Of a stretch of 64,000 bases of DNA, positions 11,967 to 22,878 are shown piece by piece. Source of the DNA: Limonium bicolor (lineage: Eukaryota > Streptophyta > Magnoliopsida > Caryophyllales > Plumbaginaceae); the NCBI GenBank assembly GCA_023374045.1, contig CM041777.1, positions 109,519,588-109,583,587 on the forward strand, written 5' to 3'. Position numbers and translations under genes: made by a program. The first letter of the stretch is position 1; each line of letters begins with the position of its first letter. A model generated the notes under the pieces. It saw nothing but the letters and a program-made list of their open reading frames with translations. It had not been told where the DNA came from and made no database searches.

Positions 11967-12290
11967 TACCTTCGAGCTGGGCGGCGGCGTTGTGGTGGCT
12001 CGCGGCGCTGGTGGAGCTTGGGTGCGGCTTCAGACTCGTCGACGACACCGAGAGCGGTTGGGGCGGTGGGGAAGACGACGACTTTAATGGAGTTTGCGAG
12101 CAGCTTCAGGCGACGACGGTGGAGCTAGGGCTGGGGGAAATCGCACAGGGCGGCGGAGGAGAAGTCGACGGTGGAGGAGAAGTCGATGGCGGAGGAGAAT
12201 GGCTCGACAGGGAAGACGAATTGCACAAGAAATCGAGAGAGAAGTCGGGAGGAAGAAGAAAATGGGGCGTCGGGTATTTAAGTAAAATAC
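11967..12290 (-). other. Likely first exon/leader of the CACTA transcript
   Basis: This GC-rich, CT-rich (minus strand) stretch ends in a good splice donor, CTCGAAG followed by GTATATGC at about 11960. It starts just inside the right subterminal repeats, with a TATTTAA-like sequence near 12280. Position and donor suggest the 5' leader exon of the transposon mRNA. No convincing protein is seen in it. Confidence 0.4.
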
Positions 12291-12294
12291 TTTT

Positions 12295-12640
12295 AAACGA
12301 CGGTTAATTTAGGAACCGTCGTTTAAAGCCTATGCGACGAGAACAATAAACGACGGTTATAAGAATAACCGTGGTTTTAAATTTTTGGCGCATAATATAA
12401 AACGACGGTTCATTGAGAACCGTGGTTTATAAGGCCTTTATATGACGGTTGTAATGGGACCGTCGTTTTTTGTTCTAAGCGGTGTAATTATAAATGACGG
12501 TTCTTTATAAAACCGTCATTTATCCAATGAATCGTGCAACATAAACGACGGTTCTTCCGTCAAACGTGGTTTATAATGTTTAAACGACGGTTTTTTGTTT
12601 AACCGTGGTTTAAAATGCGTCATTTAAAATCTTTTTTCTA
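12295..12640. repeat. Right subterminal repeat cluster of the CACTA element
   Basis: About a dozen copies of AAACGACGGTT / AACCGTGGTTT occur in both orientations, matching the cluster at the left end. Confidence 0.85.
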
Positions 12641-12646
12641 CTAGTG

Positions 12647-12868
12647 GAAGTTGTGGTGGTTAGTATAACTTGTATGAGGGGTATGTTTTAGTGTATGTTC
12701 CCCAACTTGTGCATACATTTTCAAACAGTAGTTGTTGTTCCCCTCTCTATTGTTCCTTTCTTTTAGAAAGATGGACAGGGTGGCGAATATAAACAACGTT
12801 TGAATATGAATAAAATCCTGTCTGCCATCATCTGCATCTAATGCTTCAACAAGTTCTAAAGGGATTGG
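12647..12868 (-). pseudogene. 5' half of the ORF split by the CACTA insertion
   Basis: A minus-strand frame of 74 codons runs into the transposon's right end and stays in phase with the frame at 1813-2046 after removal of the element and one GAA duplicate. Just upstream the minus strand has a pyrimidine-rich TTCCCCTTAG, which would make a good intron acceptor, and the frame closes there. This suggests an exon of a gene. The peptide (including 'LELVEALDADDGRQDF') is not recognised. Confidence 0.4.
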
Positions 12869-12980
12869 CTAAGGGGAATATTAAACTGTTGTACGTGGAG
12901 CAGCGCATCACCACATACTCTTATAGAAAAATAAAATATAGCCACCCGATTCAGATTGTTGTTACACAGTTACGTAAAAC

Positions 12981-13475
12981 CTAATTGTTCCCCGACCTCT
13001 GCCTGTCAAGTTGTTGTGCTATTATGTTACGTCGCATCTCGTATATTGACTCCTGCATCTGGAAATCATCATCGTCTGGTTCAATAGGATCGTAGATAAC
13101 TAGTAGTGGAATATGTTCCATGAAATCATTGTACTCCATGTAGTTTTCCATCATTCGCTGAACAGATGCATCATTGCGTACGTGAGTAAAATTCCACTCG
13201 TAGTCGCCCTCCTACCCCAAATACACCATTGTTGCTATGTTTATTCTGCTAAGGATAGGCCGCAGAGCACGGAGTACTCGTCGATGTAGATCATGAAGAT
13301 TATTAGGATACGGCATATTTATTTCTATTCGTCTATGCCCCATCCTTCGATTAAACTGCGCTCCATGACGGCCGAAAGTAGCGACATAATTAACGTGCAG
13401 ACTGAAAGGAAACTCTATTTGATGTTTATAGAAGAGTGTGTTGTAAGATATGAACAATTCACTACGGATATACAA
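12981..13475 (-). pseudogene. Mutator-like element protein, N-terminal region, with an in-frame stop
   Basis: The minus frame spans 165 codons with one internal TAG at 13212-13214. It contains 'RRIEINMPYPNNLHDLHRRV', then 'LRALRPILSRINIATMVYLG', and after the stop 'EGDYEWNFTHVRNDASVQRM' and 'HIPLLVIYDPIEPDDDD'. This layout (a short beta-grasp-like segment, 'ALRP..', 'F..VR.D..V..M', 'IPLLVIY') resembles the N-terminal part of plant Mutator-like transposases as I remember them. No zinc finger or catalytic core was found nearby. It may be part of the same decayed element as the plant-mobile-domain gene at 15.2-17.5 kb. Confidence 0.4.
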
Positions 13476-13553
13476 AGCTTTGGTATAATGTTGTGAGGTA
13501 TGCTTGGGTTTGAATCCAGTACTTTGTTTTATAATACCGGAGAACGGTTACTA

Positions 13554-13665
13554 AAATGGCTAGTTCAACGGCTAACTCAACGGCTAGTTCAACGGCTAGG
13601 TAAATGTCTACTTCAATGCGTAACGGGTACATCAACGGATAGTCGAACGGCTAGTTCAACATCTA
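13554..13665. repeat. Short 12-bp tandem repeats
   Basis: A unit close to CGGCTAGTTCAA repeats about eight times with increasing decay, just before the 190-bp array. Confidence 0.7.
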
Positions 13666-13669
13666 TTAT

Positions 13670-15045
13670 CCAACACGCAAAGACGCCAACACAGCAAAAA
13701 ACTGCATATTTGAAAACTAAGCTACGGTGCTACTTTGCGCTTACAGTTTGGAGTACCAAATGATTCACGTTGTGCGCCAAATTTGGTGTGTATGTAGTAT
13801 TACATACGTACAGCATTGTGTCAAAAAATGGTGGCCAACAGACAGCGGCAACCAATTCAATAAAATGGTCAAAGACGCCAACACGCAAAAACTGCATATT
13901 TAAAAACTGAGCTACGGTGCTACTTTGCGCTTACAGTTTGGAGTACCAAATGATTCACGTTGTGCGCCAAATTTGGTGTGTATGTAGTATTACATACGTA
14001 CAGAATTTTGTCAAAAAATGGTGGCCAACGGACAGCGGAAACCAATTCAATAAAATGGTCAAAGACGCCAACACGCAAAAAACTGCATATTTAAAAACTG
14101 AACTACGGTGCTACTTTGCGCTTACAGTTTGGAGTACCAAATGATTCACGTTGTGCGCCAAATTTGGTGTGTATGTAGTATTACATACGTACAGCATTGT
14201 GTCAAAAAATGGTGGCCAACGGACAGCGGCAACCAATTCAATAAAATGGTCAAAGACGCCAACACGCAAAAAACTGCATATTTAAAACTGACTACGGTGC
14301 TACTTTGCGCTTACAGTTTGGAGTACCAAATGATTCACGTTGTGCGCCAAATTTGGTGTGTATGTAGTATTACATACGTACAGCATTGTGTCAAAAAATG
14401 GTGGCCAACGGACAGCGGCAACCAATTCAATAAAATGGTCAAAGACGCCAACACGCAAAAAACTGCATATTTAAAAACTGAACTACGGTGCTACTTTGCG
14501 CTTACAGTTTGGAGTACCAAATGATTCACGTTGTGCGCCAAATTTGGTGTGTATGTAGTATTACATACACAGAATTGTGTCAAAAAATGGTGGCCAACGG
14601 ACAGCGGCAACCAATCAATAAAATGGTCAAAGACGCCAACACGCAAAAAACTGCATATTTAAAAACTGAACTACGGTGCTACTTTGCGCTTACAGTTTGG
14701 AGTACCAAATGATTCACGTTGTGCGCCAAATTTGGTGTGTATGTAGTATTACATACAGCATTGTGTCAAAAATGGTGGCCAACGGACAGCGGCAACCAAT
14801 TCAATAAAATGGTCAAAGACGCCAACACGCAAAAAACTGCATATTTAAAAACTGAACTACGGTGCTACTTTGCGCTTACAGTTTGGAGTACCAAATGATT
14901 CACGTTGTGCGCCAAATTTGGTGTGTATGTAGTATTACATACACACAGCATTGTGTCAAAAAATGGTGGCCAACAGACAGCGGCAACCAATTCAATAAAA
15001 TGGTCAAAGTCCCAAACAAACGCAAAAAACTACATAATTAAAAAC
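13670..15045. repeat. Tandem array of a 186-191-bp unit, about seven copies
   Basis: The landmark TACTTTGCGCTTACAGTTTG recurs at 13731, 13921, 14112, 14301, 14492, 14680 and 14866, giving steps of 190, 191, 189, 191, 188 and 186 bp. Copies differ by only a few bases. Every unit carries two small palindromes, CCAAATTTGG and GTATGTA-GTAT-TACATAC. The unit length is in the range of plant satellites. Open frames through the units simply follow the repeat and are not taken as genes. Confidence 0.95.
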
Positions 15046-15155
15046 TGCATAATGACATCCATTGTCTATCAAAGTACTTACCACAGAACAATAGTTCAAC
15101 AACAAAATAAACATAACATAAAACCGACTACATAAATGTAACAATGGTTCACAGA

Positions 15156-17458
15156 CTAAGGACTGGTGAAATCCGAGTTGTAAATCCTACGGTTCCTATA
15201 TCGGGAGTTTGATCCTCTCAACCATATACCCCTAACTTCATCATTCTGTGGTTCAGCATCAGGTGTACTTGTATCCACTGGTGTAGATGGCGCGGGGGTA
15301 GCCTGCTGCAACGGAGCTGAAGGAGCAGCCTCGATCAAAGATGATGGATCAAATGATGGGGCAGTAACCGTTTGTATTTCTTGTGCGGAGGGACCAGCTA
15401 GCGTTTCCCATGCCACTCCCCCAAGGAGACCATCGTCGTATACTATTTGATTGCATAAATCGAGCAGCTCCTGATTTTCCTGCTCAGTCAGTGATGTAGT
15501 AGGCGCAGGCTCAAAAGAAGGTCTATAAGGGGAGGGAGGTGTAGCATGTGAAGGAGCTGCAGCAGGTATAGGGTTTGAAGAACCAGAACCTACATCGAAC
15601 TGTGTACCAAAATCATGTGGTACCTGACCAAATGTAGAGTGCTGGAACTCAGGAAATGTACCAGGTGCTTGCTGACCACGCTGTTCAACTCCAGTAAAAG
15701 GAACAAGCGCAAAAGTAGCTTGTGATGAAGCTTGATTTGTTTGGGGTGGTGGGGGTGCACAGTCACGCGGCCCTCTTCGTCTCTGACTGTACGGCCGGTT
15801 TCTGGCAGCTCTTGGAGCAGGGTTGTCGTTGATTACATACTGAGGGTACTGCAACTCTACCCTTTCAGGCGCCTGCTGTGAGAAGTCTTGGGAGAAATAC
15901 CCAGTTCGATGGTAATCATCTGCATCTATCGTCTGAGACAGCTGTGTGGCATATTCTCTTACACCCTGATCACCGGGAATCCGTTGAAGCTGCTCCAAAC
16001 CTGACGCCTGATAAACCAAATGAAACAAGAGATTAAATAAAGTAAAACAAATATTATATATCAAATAAATACAGAAAACGAAATAAGAATGTGCTTACCA
16101 CAATAACATTCCTCCTGCTCTGCTCGGTGAACCATGACACAGCATGCTGCAGGTACCATACCATATATGCACTCATCCTGTCCAGGGGAACCCTTCTTGG
16201 TAATTGTGAGATTTGGATCTGGTACAAGTGTTTGTTATTCCACATCTGGATGTGGTCACGAAAAATCTCACACCATGCTGCATCTGTCCTGCCAGTTCTT
16301 GTGACTACATGCAGCATGTCACAGTCGAGTGGTGGGGCAGGGATGGGCTGATCGACCCCAAACTGGCGAAGTACGCGGTCCGGTTGATGACCCTCGATCA
16401 CGTTGAAGTGGATTATAAATACCACTACAACGAAGGGCTGAGGGTCTGGTGATCGATCACCATATGGCTGCCATATCCACTACACATAGTCCAAATAAAT
16501 ATTAAAATTTAGAATACAAATTATGAAAAATGAAATGGTAATAAACTTTAGTGCCAACTTACCTCTCCATCAGTGGGAGAAATGCTAATTGAATCCAGCG
16601 TTTGTCGAGCCATGGTTGCAGAAATGGTATTCAGCTTACCATTGTATCTGTAACACAATTCAGGTGAGGTTTGTACCACAGTTCAACAAATTTTTAAATT
16701 ATATACCATATGACACATTATTGTTACCTGTGGGCAAGAGAAAGGTGGGGTGACAGATTTATTCGATCGGGGGAGAGTCGTGGTCTGAACGCAGGAAACC
16801 GCTCATACGCCCACACTGTAAGCAGCTTACTACAGCCATTCAGATATTTCGTATCAAATTTCGTAGCATTGCACATCTCCCTATAGAAATGTGCAAGTAG
16901 TGCAGACCCCCAGCTCAGGGAACCGCTATAGTCGAAGTCCTGTAGCAGCCTCAAATAGGAGACATCGACTTTGTCCCCATTAGAGTTGGGGAAGAGTAGC
17001 CCTCCAATGAGTCTGAGGATGTACGCTCTGGCATGCTGCTGATGTATGATCTCACCTCGCTGACCAAAATCAGCATCTGTCTCTACGAATCTCTCAGCTA
17101 GCCAAGCCAGAGGTATCTGGTTCCCCTTGCGAGAAGGGGGGCATCACCCAGAAGCTGCCGACATACAGCATCCACGTCCACAGCACTAGTAGATGCACAA
17201 ACGGGGATCCCATTAGTAGAGAGCCCAAATAACACATTCACATCCTCCAACGTAATGCTGACCTCTCCAAAGGGCATCAAAAAGGTATGCGTCTCAGGAC
17301 GCCATCTCAACCAAGGCACTAATGATACCCGTGCAGTTGTTCAACCTCAGATTCGCTGGCCCAAAGAAACCAGCTCTAGCAACATATGGTAAGATAGACT
17401 CATGCAGCTCTGTCGCACCCTTCCAACAAGATCTGGTTTTCAAGATCCTGTTTCTGTA
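15156..17458 (-). pseudogene. Plant mobile domain (PMD) protein of transposon type, frameshifted
   Basis: Several minus-strand exons give, in order, 'HESILPYVARAGFFGPANLR', 'RWRPETHTFLMPFGEVSITL' with 'DVNVLFGL' (about 17100-17310), 'GSALLAHFYREMCNATK' with 'LNGCSKLLTVWAYERFPAF' (16724-16954), 'PDRVLRQFGVDQPIP' (16054-16425), and a Pro/Gln-rich tail (15156-16015). This is the signature of the plant mobile domain found in Mutator- and Gypsy-associated elements and in 'PP7 long form' proteins. Near 17304 the frame is lost between 'SALVE' and 'RWRPETH', a short indel. A possible first exon lies at about 18400-18480 and ends with a donor GTTAGT. The gene may belong to the same element as 12981-13475. 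Confidence 0.75.
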
Positions 17459-17629
17459 CTGTGCATATCTCTACATTTCATACACATACATGTTACCGTT
17501 AATAATACTATAAATAACTAATTCAACTACGTTTGCAAAGTTGACAAGGACTATAGGATAATCATAAAAACAATCAGTGGATATTAATAATAAATTAAAC
17601 GTAGTACAATCATCTATTAAAATATAGCA

Positions 17630-18290
17630 TTTTATTAATAATGTATATATATTGTGTGTTACATAACTGAAAAATAAAATAAACTAATTACCATAAATCA
17701 TCCTACCGTAATTAACATTTAGTTAGACAGCTATTAATTAAATAATGTACCAAATATATGTTATAAATAAACCATTTACAAATGACTAAAATTTGCATAT
17801 AATAATTACAAAGATTTATTAATGTGCAAGAAGTGACGGTTACTTTACTTTAACAAATATTACCTACAAAAATAATGTATATATTGTGTGTTACATAACT
17901 TAAAAATAAAAAGACTAATTACCCTAAATCTTCCTACCGTAATAGTTAGACAACTATTAATTAAATAATGTACCAAATCTATGTGTTATAAATAAACCAT
18001 TTACAAATGACTAAACTTTGCATATAATAATTACAAAGATTTATTAATGTGCAAGAAGTGACGGTTAGTTTAACAAATATTACCTACAAAAATAATGTGT
18101 ATATATTGTGTGTTACAAAACTTAAAATAAAATTGACTAATTACCCTAAATCTTCCTACCGTAATTAACATTTGGTTAGACAACTATTAATTAAATAATG
18201 TACCAAATCTATGTGTTATAAATAAACCATTTACAAATGACTAAACTTTGAATATAATAATTACTAAGATTTATTAATGTGCAACAGTAC
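17630..18290. repeat. Three tandem copies of an AT-rich unit of 222-232 bp
   Basis: The landmark ATTGTGTGTTACA occurs at 17651, 17883 and 18105. Units share 'TCCTACCGTAATTAAC', 'TAAATAATGTACCAAAT' and 'GTGCAAGAAGTGACGG'. They lie within what would be the first intron of the plant-mobile-domain gene. Confidence 0.9.
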
Positions 18291-18589
18291 AAAAACTATT
18301 ACTAACTAACCTAGCCTAACCTTCGACTGTACAACTATTACTAATATTAACACATTAATAAAACAATGTACAAGTTTATAAGTATTGAATGTACTAACCG
18401 GATCATTAGATGCATATGCTGCAGATATATGGGTCGTCTGCAGGCTGAAAGGCGTCGACTCCGATGGGCCTTATTGGCTAATGTGATATTCGTCTCTGCT
18501 CATTTTGCTCCGGGGGAAAGGAGAGGATTTGTTGTTTTAGAAAGGGTGAGAGATAGTGGAATTTTAGGAAATGAGAATGAGGTAGTGGG

Positions 18590-18740
18590 AGTATCGGCAT
18601 GTGAGTTGGTTTATAGATTTCGGTTTTGGGAGGAATTGCAAAGAAGCCGATACCACCGGTATCGGCATGTGTGTAGCTTGTGAAGAAACCGATATCACGG
18701 TTATCGGCTTCTGAAAGCCGACATTGCCGTTATCGGCTTC
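18590..18740. repeat. Cluster of GCCGATA...TATCGGC palindromes
   Basis: Three imperfect palindromes follow each other: GCCGATACC-ACC-GGTATCGGC, CCGATATCACGGTTATCGG, and GCCGACATTGCCGTTATCGGC, plus a half site. Each is about 20 bp, spaced 25-35 bp apart. They may be subterminal or binding sites of a mobile element. Confidence 0.7.
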
Positions 18741-18780
18741 TGTACACTCAAAAAAAAAACTCGTTCTACGGCAATTCACA

Positions 18781-20141
18781 CAATATCACCCGGGCATGGG
18801 AAATGAGTTGGGGAAATGCTCGTTCCCGGGAAAATTTCCGTTTTTTCTCACTATCCTTCAATCTTTGAAACTGGTGGGTATATCTGTTCGTGATCCACGC
18901 ATGTCAATGTGCTTTTGGTTCCCTTCTTTGGTCTCCCTTTCGTCCCTAAAAGTTCCAAGTTCCCATCTTCGGTCTCCCTTTCCACGAGGATCAGCGTTAG
19001 TTGTGTAAGTAGTGGAATCCTGTCAATATTCTTTCACCAATTCATCTTCGACATTCAAATCGCCACACCAATGCCTTCACAACCTTTTTTTCCTTCCCGA
19101 TTTCCATGTCCCTCTAAACCTATATCATCTTTGCGCCTCAGATTTTGCCAAATCCTTTCATCTTCAATATTCTTCCACCAGTTCATCCTCGACATTCAAA
19201 TCGTCACCCCAGCCGCAGCTCTTGAGCGAATGCAGTCTCATAACGGAAAGGCCAAGGTTTTAATTACTCTTCATATTCGTCAACTCGTTCAATTTCTCTT
19301 CTCTTATAGTCTGACTTATTTTTTCTCTAATAATACTTCCGGTTTGATTACAAATTTGCGTCAGTGTATATGAACTAAGTTGCAAAAGCAAATAGTGCTA
19401 GTTACTGCATCTTGGTAAAATTCACCGGCAAGTTGCTCACATTTTTAATATGATTTCTAGGCAGCATGTTTGATTATAAATGGACGTACTGCTGTATATG
19501 AACTAATTTTCACAAGCAAATAGTGCTAGTTGCTGCATCTTGGTAAAATTCACCGGCAAGTTGCAGTAGTTAATTAGTTGTCTTGTTTAGTGAACTCTAC
19601 GTGTTTGTTAAAATGACCAAGTGAAATAGAACTTATTGTTGGATAAATAGAATGTTTAGGTGCTTAAAATGACAACTCATGAGCTGCTTTACTGCACGAT
19701 GTTATTCCATCTGCCTGCAATCCATTTTCTTTGTTCTTTGTGAAAAAAAGCATTTCTCATACCGACCAGAATAATGAGCAGTGCATGTATGTTGTTCATG
19801 TTTTTGGTTTCTTCATTTGTTTTGGGTTGCAGCAAACAAGAAGAATCCAAAAACCATTTGAATTTATAACATTGTCGCTTACTATTACAAAGCACCACCG
19901 CATGCCTTTGCAAGGAAGGAATAATATGAGGTGGCAATCTTTTTCTACATCAGATTGAATTAACCACAAAATTTGAGGTGACAATGTTTAAAATGAGAAA
20001 TTTTACTGAATTCCTCGTGGTCAAATCACATAGTACTTGATGTTAGTAAAAAGGGACTATTTTTTCTTTATTCCTCTTACTTCCGCATCCTTTATTTGCA
20101 AAGAACCACCCTGTTTAAACTCTTGAACCATATTAGACACT
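18781..20141. other. No gene recognised; two local direct duplications
   Basis: The plus strand is pyrimidine-rich at 18840-19240. A segment including 'TTCATCTTCGACATTCAAAT' appears at about 19040 and again at about 19180. A longer one, including 'GCAAATAGTGCTAGTT' and 'GCATCTTGGTAAAATTCACC', appears at about 19385-19435 and 19515-19565, a step near 128 bp. Small open frames show no recognisable domain. Confidence 0.5.
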
Positions 20142-20143
20142 TA

Positions 20144-20381
20144 CTCCCTCCGTCCCACCTTGACTGTCCAGTTTACTATTTGGACATGTCGTTTGACTTC
20201 AATATTTAACAAGTAAGATGACATAATTTTACAAATCTAAGTTTTGCAATGAAATCCTTATGTGAAAAACTATATGTTGTAGAAATTTGTTTTATAAAAT
20301 TATTTTATCTTATATATTTAATATTGAAGTGGAAAAACGTGCCAAAAAGCAAACAGGACACTTATGACGGGACGGAGGTAG
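20144..20381. mobile_element. Stowaway-type MITE
   Basis: The ends are CTCCCTCCGTCCC and its inverted partner GGGACGGAGGTAG, flanked by TA duplicates at 20142-20143 and 20382-20383. The length of 238 bp, the AT-rich interior and the TA target are those of Tc1/mariner-derived Stowaway MITEs. It has four relatives in this window. Confidence 0.9.
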
Positions 20382-20383
20382 TA

Positions 20384-22484
20384 GTTGCTTTTGTAAAAGA
20401 TGTATAACAACAGCTTTGAAGATATTAAAATGCTCAAGTAATGCTCTTCAGCTGAAAATATTTTGTTGCACTTGTAAACAGGCTTGAAGATTCAATAGTG
20501 CAGATCACCTACCAGATTGAAGTACTAATATCATCGGTTGCATAATTTGAGGTAACCCTATGTTTTAACTAATATCATTTAGCCAATTAGGTAACTTTAA
20601 TCTGATTTTTTCCTTTGTTCTTCTTCACTAAGAGGCTCTCTTGCCATATAAGGCGGAATCCCGCTCGGACTCTCACTCGTAGTCGAAGAGCCAGATACGC
20701 CAAAAGGCGTTCCTGATGCTCAAATCTTTGGGATTTCCGGTGGAAAGAGCGGACGCTCCCGATATCAAAAGGGTCATTTCCGCGTTCATTATAGACGTGG
20801 AACCTTACCAGTCACCGAACACCAATTTTCAAAACAGCCACAAATATACCAGCGCAAAACAACCACAAAACAACCAATAATTTATGCTGCAAATATAATG
20901 AATACCGTAAACAGAAGAGGAGCCAGAAAACTGTAATTAAGAGGGCGAAAATATTTTAATAATATTAATTAATTTATTAAAAATTAATTTTTAATAAATT
21001 AATTTGAATTTTCAATATTTATATTACATTTTTAAAATTATATTATATATTAAATTTATGTTTTTGAATTTCATTAAATAATATTTAATTGAATATAATA
21101 TATTATTTTTACTGTTTAAAATAAATATTTTATCAACAATTAAATAATATATAATAAAAATAATAATAAGTGATAGCTATATATATTTGCTTACAATCAA
21201 TTATTTTATTATTATAAAAAATTGCTTTTTCATTTCAATGTTATTATTTTTTTGATTAAAAATTAAAATAATCTTAAGTATTAATACATTTGAAATTTTA
21301 TAAATTTTATTTTTATATATAACATCTAATATATTTACTCTAAATATAATGGTTTATTTCTTTATTTTTTTAAATAAATGTAAAAAATTTATTTAGAAAT
21401 TAATATGTATATATATTATAAATTAATTGTCACTAAAATATTAATAAAGAATAATAATTATAAAGGCTATGATTGAATATTTACAAATATTTTAACTTTA
21501 TTAACAAAAAAATATTTTAAAATGTAATATAAAATTTTTAATTGTAATAACAAAAATGGTAAACGCACCGCACAAAACTAATTTATTCAAAACAGACAGA
21601 TGAAACCGCCATCTGCCGAACATTAGTTTTTAAAACAGCAACAAAACAACCAGCAAAACTACCACAAAAAACCAACCAAAACAACCAGACCAAAACTACC
21701 ACAAAACTACTAACATATAACACGCCGAACGCAGCCGAAGAATCTCAACAAGGTAGGTTTTTTTTTTATAATTAAAGTACTAAATAAATTGAAATCTTCC
21801 GGTGTCTATAGTAATTACTGTTTGCTGATGATTATTATATTCATGCGAATTGTAGCTGAAAAGTGATGAATAGCTGGTCCTTTTGAAGTGATTTTACTGC
21901 TGCTCCTTTAGGTTCCGAGTGATGTTGGTAGTGGTACAAATCGATCAAAAGTTAAAACCAACCTTTTATGGGTGAAACACGTACAACCAGTATCATTTTT
22001 TTAAAAATTTGTTATTTAGTTTATCTTGATATGTAATTATTCATTTATCTCCCCTATTTTATAAAACTGTCGTTTTTGCTTGCAGGTGATGAGTGATCAG
22101 CAATTTGAATGAAGTGAGTCCAGATGTTATTCCAAATTAGTTGTAGTTGAACTAGAAGTTTTTTTTTATAATGAGAGTAGGACAAGTCATTTCTAAATTT
22201 TTGACGTTTAGGAACAATGTTGTAATTCTATTCAATTTAGACTTAACTGTGATTATGACAGTGATACTTTTGACGCTTGAAGAATAATGATATATATTAG
22301 TATTAAAGTTGTAGCATTGCAAATTCATCATAATAGTCAATGTTTTTGTGCTTCAGCATTCTGTTATGAAATATATTTTATAAGCTAATATTATGGTGGC
22401 AGGTCAACTTATCATATATTATGTGTATTATAACATAAATACTTGAAATGTATAACAAGCTATGAATTTTGTGAGGAATTTTTT
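20384..22484. other. Gene-free AT-rich spacer
   Basis: About 20940-21560 is extremely AT-rich (A/T runs, TATTTAATAT-like words). Similar non-coding segments, 'CCGAACA' followed by 'TTTTCAAAACAGCCACAAA' or close variants, flank it at about 20815-20880 and 21615-21700, so an element with related ends is possible. The stretch 20630-20800 is GC-richer but shows no recognisable gene. Confidence 0.45.
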
Positions 22485-22878
22485 TTACACACATATGTGT
22501 CAGTATATCATAAAAACATGTGTTAGTATGGTATAAATAGTTTTCTACAAACACATACCGATGTGTTGGTATAAGACGCACATATATATACCAACAAATG
22601 AGCTTAGTGTTAGTATAAGTTTCACTTACACTGACACACTTAATAAGTGTTGGTATAAGCTTTGATCTTTTACCAACACACAATATAAGTGTTGGTATAG
22701 GCTCTGAGTTTTTACCGACACACGTTATAAGTGTTAGTATAGATCTATAGTGTCAGTAGTTATACCGACACTTTTTTTTGTGTGTCAGTAAAAGCCAAGT
22801 CGGTTCTATACTAACACATATTTGAATTTTACTTACATTTTTTGTGTGTTAGTAAATGACATTTTTTTTGTAGTAGTG
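22485..22878. mobile_element. Terminal fragment of a second CACTA family
   Basis: The segment ends in TTTTTTTTGTAGTAGTG, which read inward is CACTACTACAAAAAAAA, a standard CACTA terminus. Before it lie about ten copies of GTGTTGGTATA / TATACCAACAC-like motifs in both orientations, as in CACTA subterminal regions. The other end is not in view and no coding sequence is attached, so this is a fragment or a small deletion derivative. Confidence 0.7.

Larger units (their letters stand above)
2050..12646 (-). mobile_element. Complete decayed CACTA (En/Spm) DNA transposon, 10.6 kb
   Basis: The left end begins CACTAGTGCAGAAAA and the right end, read inward, begins CACTAGTAGAAAAAAG. A 3-bp GAA duplicate lies at 2047-2049 and 12647-12649, the target-site size of CACTA elements. 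Both ends carry clusters of short 'ACCACGGTT/AACGACGGTT' repeats, the subterminal sites normally bound by transposon proteins. The interior encodes TNP2 and a second ORF, both read on the minus strand and both interrupted by frameshifts. It also holds a long hairpin and a captured MYB exon. The boundaries are firm. The element is probably not autonomous now. Confidence 0.95.

Noticed and set aside
13554..15045. Possible CRISPR array from regular repeats
   Set aside because: Units are contiguous and about 190 bp with no unique spacers, and the DNA is plant nuclear.
13700..15135. Chain of similar 75-138-residue open frames
   Set aside because: Each is the same frame through the 190-bp tandem unit. 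No start context, domain or codon conservation supports a gene.
22378..22683. Minus-strand frame of 101 codons
   Set aside because: It is read through CACTA subterminal repeats and has no protein character.
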